Assembly: GCF_003268475.1 (NCBI RefSeq)
Contig: NZ_MCIF01000002.1
Span: 4,157,744 to 4,221,743 of the forward strand
DNA: 64,000 bases
From: Thermogemmatispora tikiterensis
GTDB taxonomy: Bacteria > Chloroflexota > Ktedonobacteria > Ktedonobacterales > Ktedonobacteraceae
Direction of reading: 5' to 3'
Program-made: the position numbers and the translations under genes
Shown here: positions 8,171-16,684 of the stretch, one piece after another
How positions within the stretch are numbered: position 1 is the stretch's first letter
Layout: each line of letters begins with the position of its first letter
Notes under the pieces: generated by a model
Databases searched by the model: none
What the model saw: the letters and a program-made list of their open reading frames with translations, nothing else
Told to the model about the DNA's origin: nothing

Positions 8171-9634
8171 ATGGATGCCCGATTTTATACATCGCAAGAA
8201 ATCGATATACCGCGTCTGGCTACCGACCTGGAAAATGTCTATCGCGCCAGGGGGTATCAGACGCAGCAGTTTAGTAATCCCGATCAGGCGCTGGTGCAGT
8301 TGAAGAAGGGAGGCGACTTCGAAGCGGTGCTCGGGATGCAGGCCGCTCTCTCGGTGACGCTGCAACGGGTCTCGGGGGGAGTGCTGGCGATGATCGGCCA
8401 GCAGCGCTGGATGGATAAAGCGGCGGTGGGGACGATTGGCGCCGTGGGGGCGATGGTGATCCCTGTGCTGCTGCCACTGGCTATTACGGCTGGTGTTGGG
8501 GCCGTGCGCCAGGCGAGCCTGGCCAATGAGGTGCTCAATATCGTTGATGGCCTGGTGCGTCAGCAGCGTCCCGAGGTGCAGATTGGTCCCATCCCACCCT
8601 CTCTTCTGCCGCAGGTTCAGCAGCAGTGGGGAGGGCCAGCGATGTCGACAGGTCCCTATGGAGCGGTGCCGACGCCGCCACCGGGTTCGCCGTCCTATGT
8701 GCCGCCCTACGTTCCGCCCGCGCCAGCTCAGGCGGCCCCTGTGGCGCCCGTGGCCAGGCCCGGCGCCGGTCTGCGCTGTCCCCAGTGCAATACACCCTAT
8801 GAGCCGGGCGATACCTTCTGCTCGGGCTGCGGGCGAGCGCTCAAGCAGCTCTGTCCCAATTGCAAGACGGAGCTAAAGCCTAATGCGGCCTTCTGCCCGA
8901 AGTGTGGAGCTTCCACCTTCCAGCCCCAGGGTCCAGGAGCGCGGAGCGCCCAGCCGCCTGCTCAGCCGGCTCCGTCTCCAGCACCGGCGAAGCCGCCAGC
9001 CGCCCCTCCTCCTGCATCGCCAGCGAAGCCGCCGATCCAGCCCTACGCTTCCCAGGTACCGGCCCAGCCTCCGGTGATTCCAAAGCCAACGGTGACCTTT
9101 ATCCCCGGGCCTGGTACCCAGGGAGGAAGTACGAAGGCTGGCGCCGACTCTAATGCCGAGCCGACCATTGCGGCCTCTACTATGCCCGCCAGTCAGATAC
9201 CGGCCTATCAGCCGCCAGCACCAGCGGCCCCTGCTGCTCCTGTGCCGCCGCCACCAGGCCCTCCCCAGCCGATCAAGGCTCGTCCGGCCAGTGAGCCACG
9301 CCCCGATCCCAACGCTCCCTGGGGACGGCTGATCTTTAGCGATGGCCGCGAAGTCGTTCTGACTGGTGAGCGCCTGGTTGTAGGACGCTATGATCACGAT
9401 CTGGGTGGCTTGAAGCCTGATATCGATCTGAGTCCTATGGAGCATGCCGATACGGTCTCACGCGTTCATGCGCTTTTGGAGCATATCGGCAGCACCTTTA
9501 CGCTAACGGACCTGAACAGTACGAATGCTACCCGCGTCAATGGGCGCCGTCTGGAGCCGGATAAGGCCACTCCTCTCAACGATGGCGACTCGCTTCACTT
9601 CGGTAAGGTCAACTGCACTTTTCACAGGCTCTAA
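8171..9634 (+). CDS. Double zinc-ribbon, proline-rich, FHA-domain protein
   Basis: The 487-aa protein has four parts. Residues 1-135 are the same unknown domain as in the preceding gene (GYQTQQF, LKKGGDFEAVLGMQAAL, then the hydrophobic segment around VIPVLLPLAITAGVGAVRQ). Residues about 200-250 hold two tandem zinc ribbons, CPQC-CSGC and CPNC-CPKC. Residues 255-380 are a Pro/Ala-rich linker. Residues about 385-487 form an FHA domain with the signature VVGRYDHD, SRVHALLE and LNSTNATRVNG, which binds phosphothreonine. It is thus probably a membrane-associated adaptor read out by a Ser/Thr kinase. No kinase is adjacent. A membrane protease block follows on the same strand. Confidence 0.8.
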   Translation: MDARFYTSQEIDIPRLATDLENVYRARGYQTQQFSNPDQALVQLKKGGDFEAVLGMQAALSVTLQRVSGGVLAMIGQQRWMDKAAVGTIGAVGAMVIPVLLPLAITAGVGAVRQASLANEVLNIVDGLVRQQRPEVQIGPIPPSLLPQVQQQWGGPAMSTGPYGAVPTPPPGSPSYVPPYVPPAPAQAAPVAPVARPGAGLRCPQCNTPYEPGDTFCSGCGRALKQLCPNCKTELKPNAAFCPKCGASTFQPQGPGARSAQPPAQPAPSPAPAKPPAAPPPASPAKPPIQPYASQVPAQPPVIPKPTVTFIPGPGTQGGSTKAGADSNAEPTIAASTMPASQIPAYQPPAPAAPAAPVPPPPGPPQPIKARPASEPRPDPNAPWGRLIFSDGREVVLTGERLVVGRYDHDLGGLKPDIDLSPMEHADTVSRVHALLEHIGSTFTLTDLNSTNATRVNGRRLEPDKATPLNDGDSLHFGKVNCTFHRL

Positions 9635-9652
9635 GAGCATTCATGGCTGCTT

Positions 9653-9737
9653 CTCCCCGGTCTGGTCTGCCTGACTGGCAGGCGTACCGGGGAGAGCCGC
9701 GCAGGCCGGACACTGGCGCTCTCCGACGGCTCTCCCC
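9653..9737 (+). other. Two overlapping, mutually exclusive hairpins
   Basis: Arms CTCCCCGGT (9653-9661) and ACCGGGGAG (9686-9694) form one hairpin. GGGGAGAGCCG (9689-9699) and CGGCTCTCCCC (9727-9737) form another that shares 9689-9694 with the first. Only one can form at a time, as in attenuators. They lie between the FHA gene and the protease promoter; neither is followed by a U-tract. Confidence 0.4.
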
Positions 9738-9832
9738 CGCCGCAAACTATCTCTCACCTCGTGTAGGAGCTTCTCCTAAAAGGTCCCCTGATCTGCTCTT
9801 TTGGTGGCAGTAATCTCTTTCGTCTGAACTTG

Positions 9833-9911
9833 AGATGTGCATCTCTCCTCGTCTTACCTCATACAAGCCTCTTGCCAGGAGAGAAATACCGTCTATAATA
9901 GATGTACATCT
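9833..9911 (+). promoter_or_regulatory. Promoter of the Clp-N/M48 block flanked by twin 12-bp palindromes
   Basis: A -35 TTGCCA (9872-9877) and a perfect -10 TATAAT (9894-9899) are separated by 16 nt, about 45 bp upstream of the ATG at 9944. Immediately after the -10 lies the perfect palindrome AGATGTACATCT (9900-9911). A near-identical palindrome, AGATGTGCATCT, occurs at 9833-9844, 67 bp away centre to centre. The pair brackets the promoter and is a likely operator for a dimeric repressor. Confidence 0.6.
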
Positions 9912-9943
9912 ACAGATTTTGCAAAGAGTGAGAGAAGGGGACA

Positions 9944-11689
9944 ATGCAGCAGAAGTCAGAAAGAGGCAATGACTGGGGGGCAAGGCGGATTCCCGCGTTT
10001 GGACGCTATAGCTATCGGGCCAAGGCGACCCTGGCTGCTGCGACGTATCATGCATTAAGAGCGGGAAGAGTATGGCTTGATGGCCACGACCTGCTCTTGA
10101 GCTTGCTCGACGAGCCGGGGGAGGTGATTGGAAGCCTGCTCCTGCGGTTGGGAGTGGATCGCGCCCGTCTGGCACAAGTGCTGGGCCAGGGCCAGCAAGC
10201 GGAGGCGAGCATGTGGGAGGTCGACCAGATTCATGAAGGGCTTACTCCTCTAGCGCGGCAGATCCTGAGAGCCGCTGTGGCGGAGGCTGATTCGCTCCAG
10301 CACACGCGAATTGAACCGGGCCATCTCTTCCTTGGCGTCCTGGCCTGCCGCCTCAATCCGTTGATGAGCGTCCTGCCAGCTCCAGAGGTAGCCCTCAGTC
10401 TGGCGCGCGCCCAGGTCTGGGCCACCCTGCAGCCAGCGGCCACGACTGGCCAGCTCGCTGGGCAGAGCGTTGAGCCTGAGCTGGTGCTCCTGGACCTGGA
10501 GCGCCAGGTCCAGCTCAAGATAGAGCTACAGCAGGCGAGCGGACACCTGCTCCTGTGGAGATTGCTGATAGGAGCGCTGTCGGTTTTCGGGCTACTTATT
10601 CTCAATAGCAACAATGCTTTAGGGGTGCCTCTGCCCTTCGATCTGTCCAACTGGTTCGCTGCGCTAGAGCGCGGCGGGCCTTTGGCCTGGCAGCCTCTCC
10701 CTGGTTGGCAGCCGCTGTTTTCGGTGACCGTGCTGCTAGGGGTCTGGCTCCTGCTGGTTGTGTTGACCCTCCTGCTAGTTATGCTCGCTAGCTTCCAAAC
10801 ACTGACCATTGAGGGCATCCTCGGGCAGCGGCGAGATCTCTTCTGGCGCGCTTGGGGGCAGGCTGTCCTTGCCTGGACGGGCGTCTATCTGGTAGGGGTC
10901 ATCCTGGCCTCACTGCTCAAAGCGCTGCTGCCATTCTGGTGGTGGCTGCTGCTCTGGCTGCTTTTTGTCTGCTTCAATCTGGGACAGGCTGCCTGGGGCA
11001 AGCGACCTTTCCCCTGGAACGGTTGGCCCGTTCAGCAGTGGCCGTCAGGTGAGGTCGTTCAGCGCTGTGCTGATCTGCTAGCACGCCGGCAGCTACGAGC
11101 GCGCTTCTGCGTCTTGGGCTCATCAGTGCTGCTCCCTGCGGCTATCCTCCTGGCCACGGGGTGGGCCGGACGTCTGACCATCTATCTTTCGGAGACGTTG
11201 CTGCAGGCCTTCCCTCCCGAGGAGGTCGAGATCCTGCTGGCCATAGCAGTAGCACCCTACACTGCGCGTGGCCTGGCCCTGCGCCGCCCCTTACTCTTTT
11301 CCCTGCATTGGCTACCGTTGCTGGCGGTCGTTGGCCTGGTAGGCTGGTTTCTCGCTCCTGGTCCGCTGGGCGTTGAGCTTCTCCAGTTGTTCTCTCTCCC
11401 GGGTTGCTTCCTGGCGCTTGGTGTAGGTTTACTCTGTCTTCTGACTTACCGCCTGCTGCGGATCGGGGGTACGTATGCCTGTGACAGGCAGGCCCTTCAA
11501 CTAACGGGTAATGTCCTGGCCTTTAAAAATGCCCTTGTCCGGTTAATCAATATCAATGGCCAGTTAGCCAGTGGCGCTCTCTTTACTCCCTTCCTGGAGC
11601 GCCTCAAGAGAGCCGATCTGTTCCTCATCCAGCAAGGTTACCAGGGGAGGCAAGCAGTTGCCTTCTCGGTGGAAAGAGAAGAGAGGTGA
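9944..11689 (+). CDS. Clp-N domain membrane protein with inactivated M48-type peptidase domain
   Basis: A 581-aa protein built like the next gene. Residues 15-150 hold two Clp-N-like repeats (YSYRAKATLAAATYHALRAG and LTPLARQILRAAVAEADSL), the fold ClpC uses for adaptors and substrates. Four or more hydrophobic segments follow (about 205-365), then an M48-like region. Where its neighbour has the zinc motif AHEFAHH, this protein has AIAVAPY (residues 433-439), and the third ligand site EMRAD is replaced by TYACD. All three zinc ligands and the catalytic Glu are gone, so it cannot be an M48 protease. It may be a substrate-binding or regulatory partner. Its stop overlaps the GTG of the next gene. 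Confidence 0.75.
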   Translation: MQQKSERGNDWGARRIPAFGRYSYRAKATLAAATYHALRAGRVWLDGHDLLLSLLDEPGEVIGSLLLRLGVDRARLAQVLGQGQQAEASMWEVDQIHEGLTPLARQILRAAVAEADSLQHTRIEPGHLFLGVLACRLNPLMSVLPAPEVALSLARAQVWATLQPAATTGQLAGQSVEPELVLLDLERQVQLKIELQQASGHLLLWRLLIGALSVFGLLILNSNNALGVPLPFDLSNWFAALERGGPLAWQPLPGWQPLFSVTVLLGVWLLLVVLTLLLVMLASFQTLTIEGILGQRRDLFWRAWGQAVLAWTGVYLVGVILASLLKALLPFWWWLLLWLLFVCFNLGQAAWGKRPFPWNGWPVQQWPSGEVVQRCADLLARRQLRARFCVLGSSVLLPAAILLATGWAGRLTIYLSETLLQAFPPEEVEILLAIAVAPYTARGLALRRPLLFSLHWLPLLAVVGLVGWFLAPGPLGVELLQLFSLPGCFLALGVGLLCLLTYRLLRIGGTYACDRQALQLTGNVLAFKNALVRLININGQLASGALFTPFLERLKRADLFLIQQGYQGRQAVAFSVEREER

Positions 11690-13401
11690 GCCATCTGAGC
11701 ACCATGCATATGGAGCAGTACATCCCCGGCTATGAGCGCTATAGTTATAGAGCGAAGGAGGTGCTGGTAAGAGCTTGCAAGATGGAGTTGCAAGCAGGAC
11801 GGTCCTGGCTGACGGGACCTGGCCTTCTGGCTGGGCTGTTAGCCGATTCCCAGGGAGAGGTGGGCGCCTCGTTGGTCCAACTGGGGATCGATCTTGATGC
11901 CCTGCGCCAGCATCTGCTAGAAGTCCTTTTCTACAGTATCGGGCTTGACAAAGAGGTTGGTGTCGAAGGCGGGATCAGTGAAACGGCGCGTCACGCTCTG
12001 GCGGCAGCCGCCACTGAAGCCGGGTTTCTCGATCATGAAAAGATTGAGGAGCTGCATCTGTTGCTAGGGTTAATTGTGTGCCAACTCCCCCCGCTCTCTT
12101 ACTACCTGGCGGGGCCCGATGCTGTGGAGCGAGCGCGCCAGCTTATCCGGCAGAGACTGGCGATCCTCTTCCAGCACGAAGCGGGGGCTGATCAGCATAA
12201 ACAGCCTGAGCCGGAGGTCGTCCTCATAGACATGGCGCATCAGCAGAAAGCCTTGGCCGTCCAGCGCTCCCTCAGCAGCCAAATAAGGCTCTGGCTGGCC
12301 AGCATCGGGTGCTTATTACTGGCCTTCGTCTGGCTCCGTCCCCTGCACTTGATCTCGATACAGGTATCTTTCTCCTGGTTAGGCGGCGGCTCGTTGCTGG
12401 CTTATCTGGCCTGGCGTCTCTTAGGTACCCTGGCGGTCTTTCTGGGCATATGGCTTCTCGTCAGCCTGCTAGTCTTGGTCCCGCTGCATCTTCTGCTGCT
12501 CCAGCAGATCAGGGCCTTCGATCTCCTGCGTTCTTCGCCAAAGGGCTGGCTTCGCTTCCAGTGTGCTCGCTGGCTGGGCCTGACGCTGGCTTGGACTCTG
12601 CTTGTAGGACTGGCCTCCTTACTGCAGGTGGCCAGTCCGGCCTGGTGGTGGCTACCTGTTTGGCTGCTTATCGCCGCCTGTTACCTTCTCTCGTGCTTCT
12701 GGGCAGGCAAACCGGCTGGGCTGTTGCCCGGAGCCTACTATCCCCTGCCTCCGGGTGAAATTCAGCGGCGCTGCTCCAATCTCTTGCAGCGCCAGAAGCT
12801 CAGGCTGGAGGGCATTTACGTCTATGAGACTGAGAAGCAACTGGCTATAGCCAACGCTTATGCCACCGGCTGGGGGCCAAAACGCCGCATCTGGCTGACG
12901 GATAGCCTGCTCAAACGCTTCCAGCCCGATGAGATAGAGGTGATCGTTGCTCATGAGTTTGCTCATCATCTTCATGGCGACCTGCTATGGCGTCTTGCCC
13001 TCAGCCTCCTCTTATACCTGGCCTGGCTGCTCTTCTGGCAACTCATGATTGTCTCTCAATTCCCCTTGAGCAGCGAGCCTGGTCTGGCTGCGCTGATCAT
13101 GGCGCTTTTTGCTTTCTGGCTGTACTACAGACTTCTTCTTAATTCCATCGTCTATCGTCAGGAGATGCGTGCGGACAGATTCGCTCTGGAGCAAACTGGG
13201 GATATGCGAGCCTACCAGAGGGCGATGATTCGCCTGGCAAACCTCACTCCCGGGCGTGCGCTGGGGGGGCGGACGGAACGACCCAGGAACCGCGGTTACC
13301 CGTCCTTAGTGAAACGCCTGGACCAGATCGATCTTCTCAGGCTTCAGCGGCAAGAGCAGGCTGCTGGGGCTGACTTGCCCTGGCAGGAGTCTGTGGGTTA
13401 A
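11686..13401 (+). CDS. Clp-N domain fused to M48 zinc metallopeptidase, membrane-bound
   Basis: The protein is 571 aa from the GTG at 11686, which overlaps the upstream stop (GTGA) and suggests translational coupling; an ATG at 11704 is an alternative start. Residues 15-150 carry Clp-N-like repeats (YSYRAKEVLVRACKMELQAG; ISETARHALAAAATEAGFL). Hydrophobic segments span about 195-350. The peptidase domain has the zinc motif HEFAHH (His423 counted from 11686) and the downstream third ligand in RQEMRADRFAL, as in HtpX/Ste24-type M48 enzymes. It should be an active membrane protease cutting misfolded or specific membrane proteins. The Clp-N head on an M48 body is unusual and may select substrates. 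Pairing with an inactive copy suggests a hetero-complex. Confidence 0.8.
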   Translation: MSHLSTMHMEQYIPGYERYSYRAKEVLVRACKMELQAGRSWLTGPGLLAGLLADSQGEVGASLVQLGIDLDALRQHLLEVLFYSIGLDKEVGVEGGISETARHALAAAATEAGFLDHEKIEELHLLLGLIVCQLPPLSYYLAGPDAVERARQLIRQRLAILFQHEAGADQHKQPEPEVVLIDMAHQQKALAVQRSLSSQIRLWLASIGCLLLAFVWLRPLHLISIQVSFSWLGGGSLLAYLAWRLLGTLAVFLGIWLLVSLLVLVPLHLLLLQQIRAFDLLRSSPKGWLRFQCARWLGLTLAWTLLVGLASLLQVASPAWWWLPVWLLIAACYLLSCFWAGKPAGLLPGAYYPLPPGEIQRRCSNLLQRQKLRLEGIYVYETEKQLAIANAYATGWGPKRRIWLTDSLLKRFQPDEIEVIVAHEFAHHLHGDLLWRLALSLLLYLAWLLFWQLMIVSQFPLSSEPGLAALIMALFAFWLYYRLLLNSIVYRQEMRADRFALEQTGDMRAYQRAMIRLANLTPGRALGGRTERPRNRGYPSLVKRLDQIDLLRLQRQEQAAGADLPWQESVG

Positions 13402-13479
13402 GATAAAGCGGAACAAGTTGAAACGTGCTAGCCTGGGAGAGCACTGCCGCTGACCATCACGTGGAGGAAGGTAGCGCTT

Positions 13480-14709
13480 ATGGAACGAGAGCAGTCTACA
13501 CAATCAGAGCAGCAGAGAGAAGAGAAGCCAGCTGCGACTGTCCAGCTTGATCCCCAGCGCCAGCAGCAGGCGCGTGAGTATGCGCGCATCCGGCGGCGCC
13601 TCTGGCTTGTGGGCTTAGCCATCGCCGCCGTCGGTCTGGTGGCGCTCTTTCTCTTCCGGCTCGACCTCTGGCTGCGCGACCTCTTGCAGCCGCTGGTCTG
13701 GCAACCACTGGCTGGCTGGTATCCGCTGCAGGTGGCTGGCTACTTCCTGGTCTTACTGCTGGTATACGAGCTGATCAGTGCCCCTCTCACCGTCTATCGC
13801 GGCTACATCCTGCCGCGGCGCTACGGCCTCTCCGTGCAGACGCTGGGGGCCTGGCTAGGCGACCTGCTCAAGGGCTTGCTATTGAGCATCGTTTTGGAAC
13901 TGGCGGCCCTGGAACTCATCTATCTGCTACTGGCCAGGCAGCCGCTGACCTGGTGGCTCTGGGTAGCGCTGGTGATGCTCCTCTTCTCGGTGGTGCTGGC
14001 CAATCTGGCCCCCATCCTGGTTCTGCCGCTCTTCTATCGCTTCACCCCTCTGCCTGACGGCGAGCTGAAAATGCGCCTGCTGGCCCTGGCCGAGCGTGCC
14101 CGCACGCGCGTACGCGGCGTCTTCACTATGCACATGAGCAGCAAAACTACCGCAGCCAATGCGGCCCTGATGGGGCTGGGGAACACACGCCGCATCGTCA
14201 TCGGCGATACGCTACTCGATCAGTACACAGCCGACGAGATCGAAGTCGTCCTGGCTCATGAGTTGGGCCACCATGTCCACGGAGACATCTGGAAGCTCAT
14301 CGCCAGCCAGTCGCTTTTGACCCTGGTTGCCCTCTATCTGATCAATGTCACGCTGCACTGGCTGGCCACGCCGCAGCTCGGCTATCATGGCCTGGCCGAT
14401 CCGGCGACTCTGCCGCTGATTGCTCTGGTCAGTGCTGCCGTCGGCCTGATCTTCATGCCTCTGGGGAACGCCATCAGCCGCTATCTCGAATACCAGGCCG
14501 ACGAATATGCCCTGCTGACGACGGGCAAAAGCGAGGCCTTTCAGAGCATGATGACGCGTCTGGCGAACCAGAACCTCGCCGAGGCTGAACCGGCCCCGCT
14601 CGTCGAGATTCTCTTTCACGACCATCCCTCGATCAAACGTCGGCTGGAACATGCCGCGGCCTTTGCACACCGTCAGGGTCGCGACAACCTGAACCTGGCC
14701 AGGCGCTGA
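13480..14709 (+). CDS. M48 family zinc metallopeptidase (Ste24-like)
   Basis: A 409-aa polytopic membrane protease without the Clp-N head. Hydrophobic segments lie near residues 40-60, 80-105, 125-150 and 155-185. The zinc motif reads AHELGHHVHGD (His260, Glu261, His264), and the third ligand falls in RYLEYQADEYALLTTG, the usual Ste24/CAAX-protease-like arrangement. The RBS GGAGGAAGG precedes the ATG at 13480. It sits 78 bp behind the Clp-N/M48 gene and probably belongs to the same operon, giving two active enzymes and one inactive relative. It likely acts in membrane protein quality control; the substrate is unknown. Confidence 0.85.
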   Translation: MEREQSTQSEQQREEKPAATVQLDPQRQQQAREYARIRRRLWLVGLAIAAVGLVALFLFRLDLWLRDLLQPLVWQPLAGWYPLQVAGYFLVLLLVYELISAPLTVYRGYILPRRYGLSVQTLGAWLGDLLKGLLLSIVLELAALELIYLLLARQPLTWWLWVALVMLLFSVVLANLAPILVLPLFYRFTPLPDGELKMRLLALAERARTRVRGVFTMHMSSKTTAANAALMGLGNTRRIVIGDTLLDQYTADEIEVVLAHELGHHVHGDIWKLIASQSLLTLVALYLINVTLHWLATPQLGYHGLADPATLPLIALVSAAVGLIFMPLGNAISRYLEYQADEYALLTTGKSEAFQSMMTRLANQNLAEAEPAPLVEILFHDHPSIKRRLEHAAAFAHRQGRDNLNLARR

Positions 14710-14877
14710 CCTCCTCGCCAGGACCGCGCGAGACCGGGCGGCAGGAGCGGATGAGTGGAGAGCAGGACTGCGTCCAGGCCAGGGACGTGGCTGCCGAAGA
14801 GCGCGAGCAGCGCGTCCGTGGCCTGGGCCGTCTGCCCCCTGGTAGCGTCAAGCAAGCTCTGCCAGATCAGCTCAAGC

Positions 14878-15942
14878 TCAGGAGCGCAGGGCCTCCATCA
14901 GAGCGCTCAGAAGCTGGCCGGCCTCGTCTACCGAGCCGCCTGGTATGTTGAGCAGCGGTTGATCCACGCCGCGTTCGGCCCATAGATCCAGCTTGGCCAC
15001 GATTTCGCGTGGCGTTCCCACAATGCTCACAGCATCCAGCATTTCTGGATCGACAGCCTCGATAGCGCTCTTCATGCCTTGCTTCCAGCCCTCGATGACA
15101 GCCTGGACCTGGGGGCCATAGCCGTGGCGAGTCAGCATCTCGGCGTAATAGACTCCCATCTTCCCAATATAGTAGGCCAGGGGGGCGGCAGCCTGGTAGC
15201 GAGCCGCCTGGCGCATCTGCTCATCGGCGTTCTCGGGCAGAATCACGCTGGTGATATACGGCGCAATCAAGGCACTGTGAGGGGGGCGTCCGGCTCGCTG
15301 TGCACCCTCGTCCAACTGCTGACGCAGCTCCTGCCACTTATGGCCGGGCCAATAGACCGGCAGCACCCCGTCGGCGATCTCTCCGGTTTGAATGACATTT
15401 TTCGGCCCCATAGCCGCCACGTAGATCGGTACATCCGCGCGCAGCGGCGTGAAACGCAGCTTAAAGCCGCGCTCCAGCTTGAAGAACTGTCCGTGATAGA
15501 CCAGCTTCTCGTGACGCAGGATCATCCTGATGATCTCGACATACTCGCGCGTGCGCTGCAGAGGCTTTTCGAAAGGCACGCCATGCCAGTGCTCAATGAC
15601 ATTGGCGCCCGAGGGGCCGAGACCGAGGATCATACGCCCCCCAGAGCGCTCATCTAGCGTGGCCACGGTGCTGGCGATCAGGGCCGGAGTACGTGAGTAG
15701 ATATTGGCAATGCCGGCGCCAAGCTTGATACGCCTGGTCACACGAGCCAGGTCGGCCAGCGAAGTAAAGAGTTCGTAGCCCCAGGACTCGCCCAGCCAGA
15801 CAGAGTCGAAGCCCAGCTCATCGGCAATCTTGACCTTCTCGACGATCTCGTTCCAGGCTCCAGGGAATTGCGGCGAGTCAGCCACCAGCCCCACACGGCT
15901 GCGATAAGCCCTCGTCGCTGCAGGCGTGGGATCAACGCTCAT
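14878..15942 (-). CDS. LLM-class flavin-dependent oxidoreductase (F420-type)
   Basis: A 354-aa luciferase-like TIM-barrel enzyme. Recognisable features are VGLVADSPQFPG at the first strand, ADELGFDSVWLGESWGYEL, the LGAGIANIYSRTPALIASTVATLDE stretch (residues about 75-99), GRMILGLGPSG, and VPIYVAAMGPKN in the second half. The sequence resembles F420-dependent LLM enzymes such as methylene-H4MPT reductase-like and glucose-6-phosphate dehydrogenase-like members. The cofactor (F420 or FMN) and substrate are uncertain. GGAGG lies 9 nt before the ATG. It is a monocistronic gene converging on the M48 block; 14710-14877 shows nothing. Confidence 0.85.
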   Translation of the reverse strand: MSVDPTPAATRAYRSRVGLVADSPQFPGAWNEIVEKVKIADELGFDSVWLGESWGYELFTSLADLARVTRRIKLGAGIANIYSRTPALIASTVATLDERSGGRMILGLGPSGANVIEHWHGVPFEKPLQRTREYVEIIRMILRHEKLVYHGQFFKLERGFKLRFTPLRADVPIYVAAMGPKNVIQTGEIADGVLPVYWPGHKWQELRQQLDEGAQRAGRPPHSALIAPYITSVILPENADEQMRQAARYQAAAPLAYYIGKMGVYYAEMLTRHGYGPQVQAVIEGWKQGMKSAIEAVDPEMLDAVSIVGTPREIVAKLDLWAERGVDQPLLNIPGGSVDEAGQLLSALMEALRS

Positions 15943-16219
15943 GCCTGCGTACCTCCATTGGTAGAATTTGCTGCTATGCTGAAATTATAGCGCATGCTAG
16001 CCTCAACTGGCCGTGCTGCTGCCTGGCTGGTCTCTCTGCCTGTCAGTCTGAAGGCCGCTCTCTCGACTGGCGAGCCGTCTCTCTACGCGGAGAAAAAAGT
16101 AAAGGCACTTGCTCCTGGTGAGCACTGACCTGCTCTGTGACCTGCTCTGGCCCAGGACAGGCCTCCTGGTGTGCCTCTTATCACTCAAGGCCCTGGCTTG
16201 CCAGGCAAGGCCCGATCTG

Positions 16220-16414
16220 TCAAGGTTTCAGCATCTTTTTGCGCTGGTTCCATTGATCGAGCGAGCGGACCACGAAGCGTGGCTGGCCATGCAGATAGAT
16301 GGCCAGACAGTAGTAGTCAGGTTGCCCTACCTCGGACAAGATACGTGCCTCCACCTTTGGAGCTTCCTGTTGAATGAGTGTCTGTAGCTGCTGTGCCTCT
16401 TGATATCTGAGCAT
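16220..16414 (-). CDS. Small uncharacterised protein (64 aa)
   Basis: A short frame with normal protein composition: two helical stretches (YQEAQQLQTLIQQEAPKVEA and a C-terminal RSLDQWNQRKKMLK) around a beta-like core YYCLAIYLHGQPRFVV. GAGG lies about 11 nt before the ATG at 16414. I do not recognise the family. Evidence that it is real is its composition, the RBS and a location where no other frame is credible. The flanks 15943-16219 and 16415-16615 show no other gene. Confidence 0.5.
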   Translation of the reverse strand: MLRYQEAQQLQTLIQQEAPKVEARILSEVGQPDYYCLAIYLHGQPRFVVRSLDQWNQRKKMLKP

Positions 16415-16615
16415 AGACAAAACCTCGGCTCATCAGAGCCGGTCTGTGATCATTTTACCCGCAGTAACGGAGAAGGCTGGTTAAGTATTGCATTGATAAA
16501 CGAAAAGGCTAGCACCGCGAGCCTTCAAGCCGGGGAAGCGGCGGAGCGAGAGCCAAAAAAGGTTCGGCGGAGCGCTGTCTTGCTGGTCAGGAGTGAGGAG
16601 AAGAGAGATCAAGAG

Positions 16616-16650
16616 AGGCGCCTGCAGTCAGTCTCTGACCCCAGGCGCCT
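16616..16650 (-). terminator. Hairpin downstream of the polysaccharide lyase gene
   Basis: Perfect 9-bp arms AGGCGCCTG (16616-16624) and CAGGCGCCT (16642-16650) lie 35 bp beyond the stop codon of the lyase on the minus strand. The following minus-strand sequence is C/T-rich but has no clean U-tract, so termination strength is uncertain. Confidence 0.45.
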
Positions 16651-16684
16651 TGTCCAAAGGAGGAGGGGAAAAGATTCTATGGCT

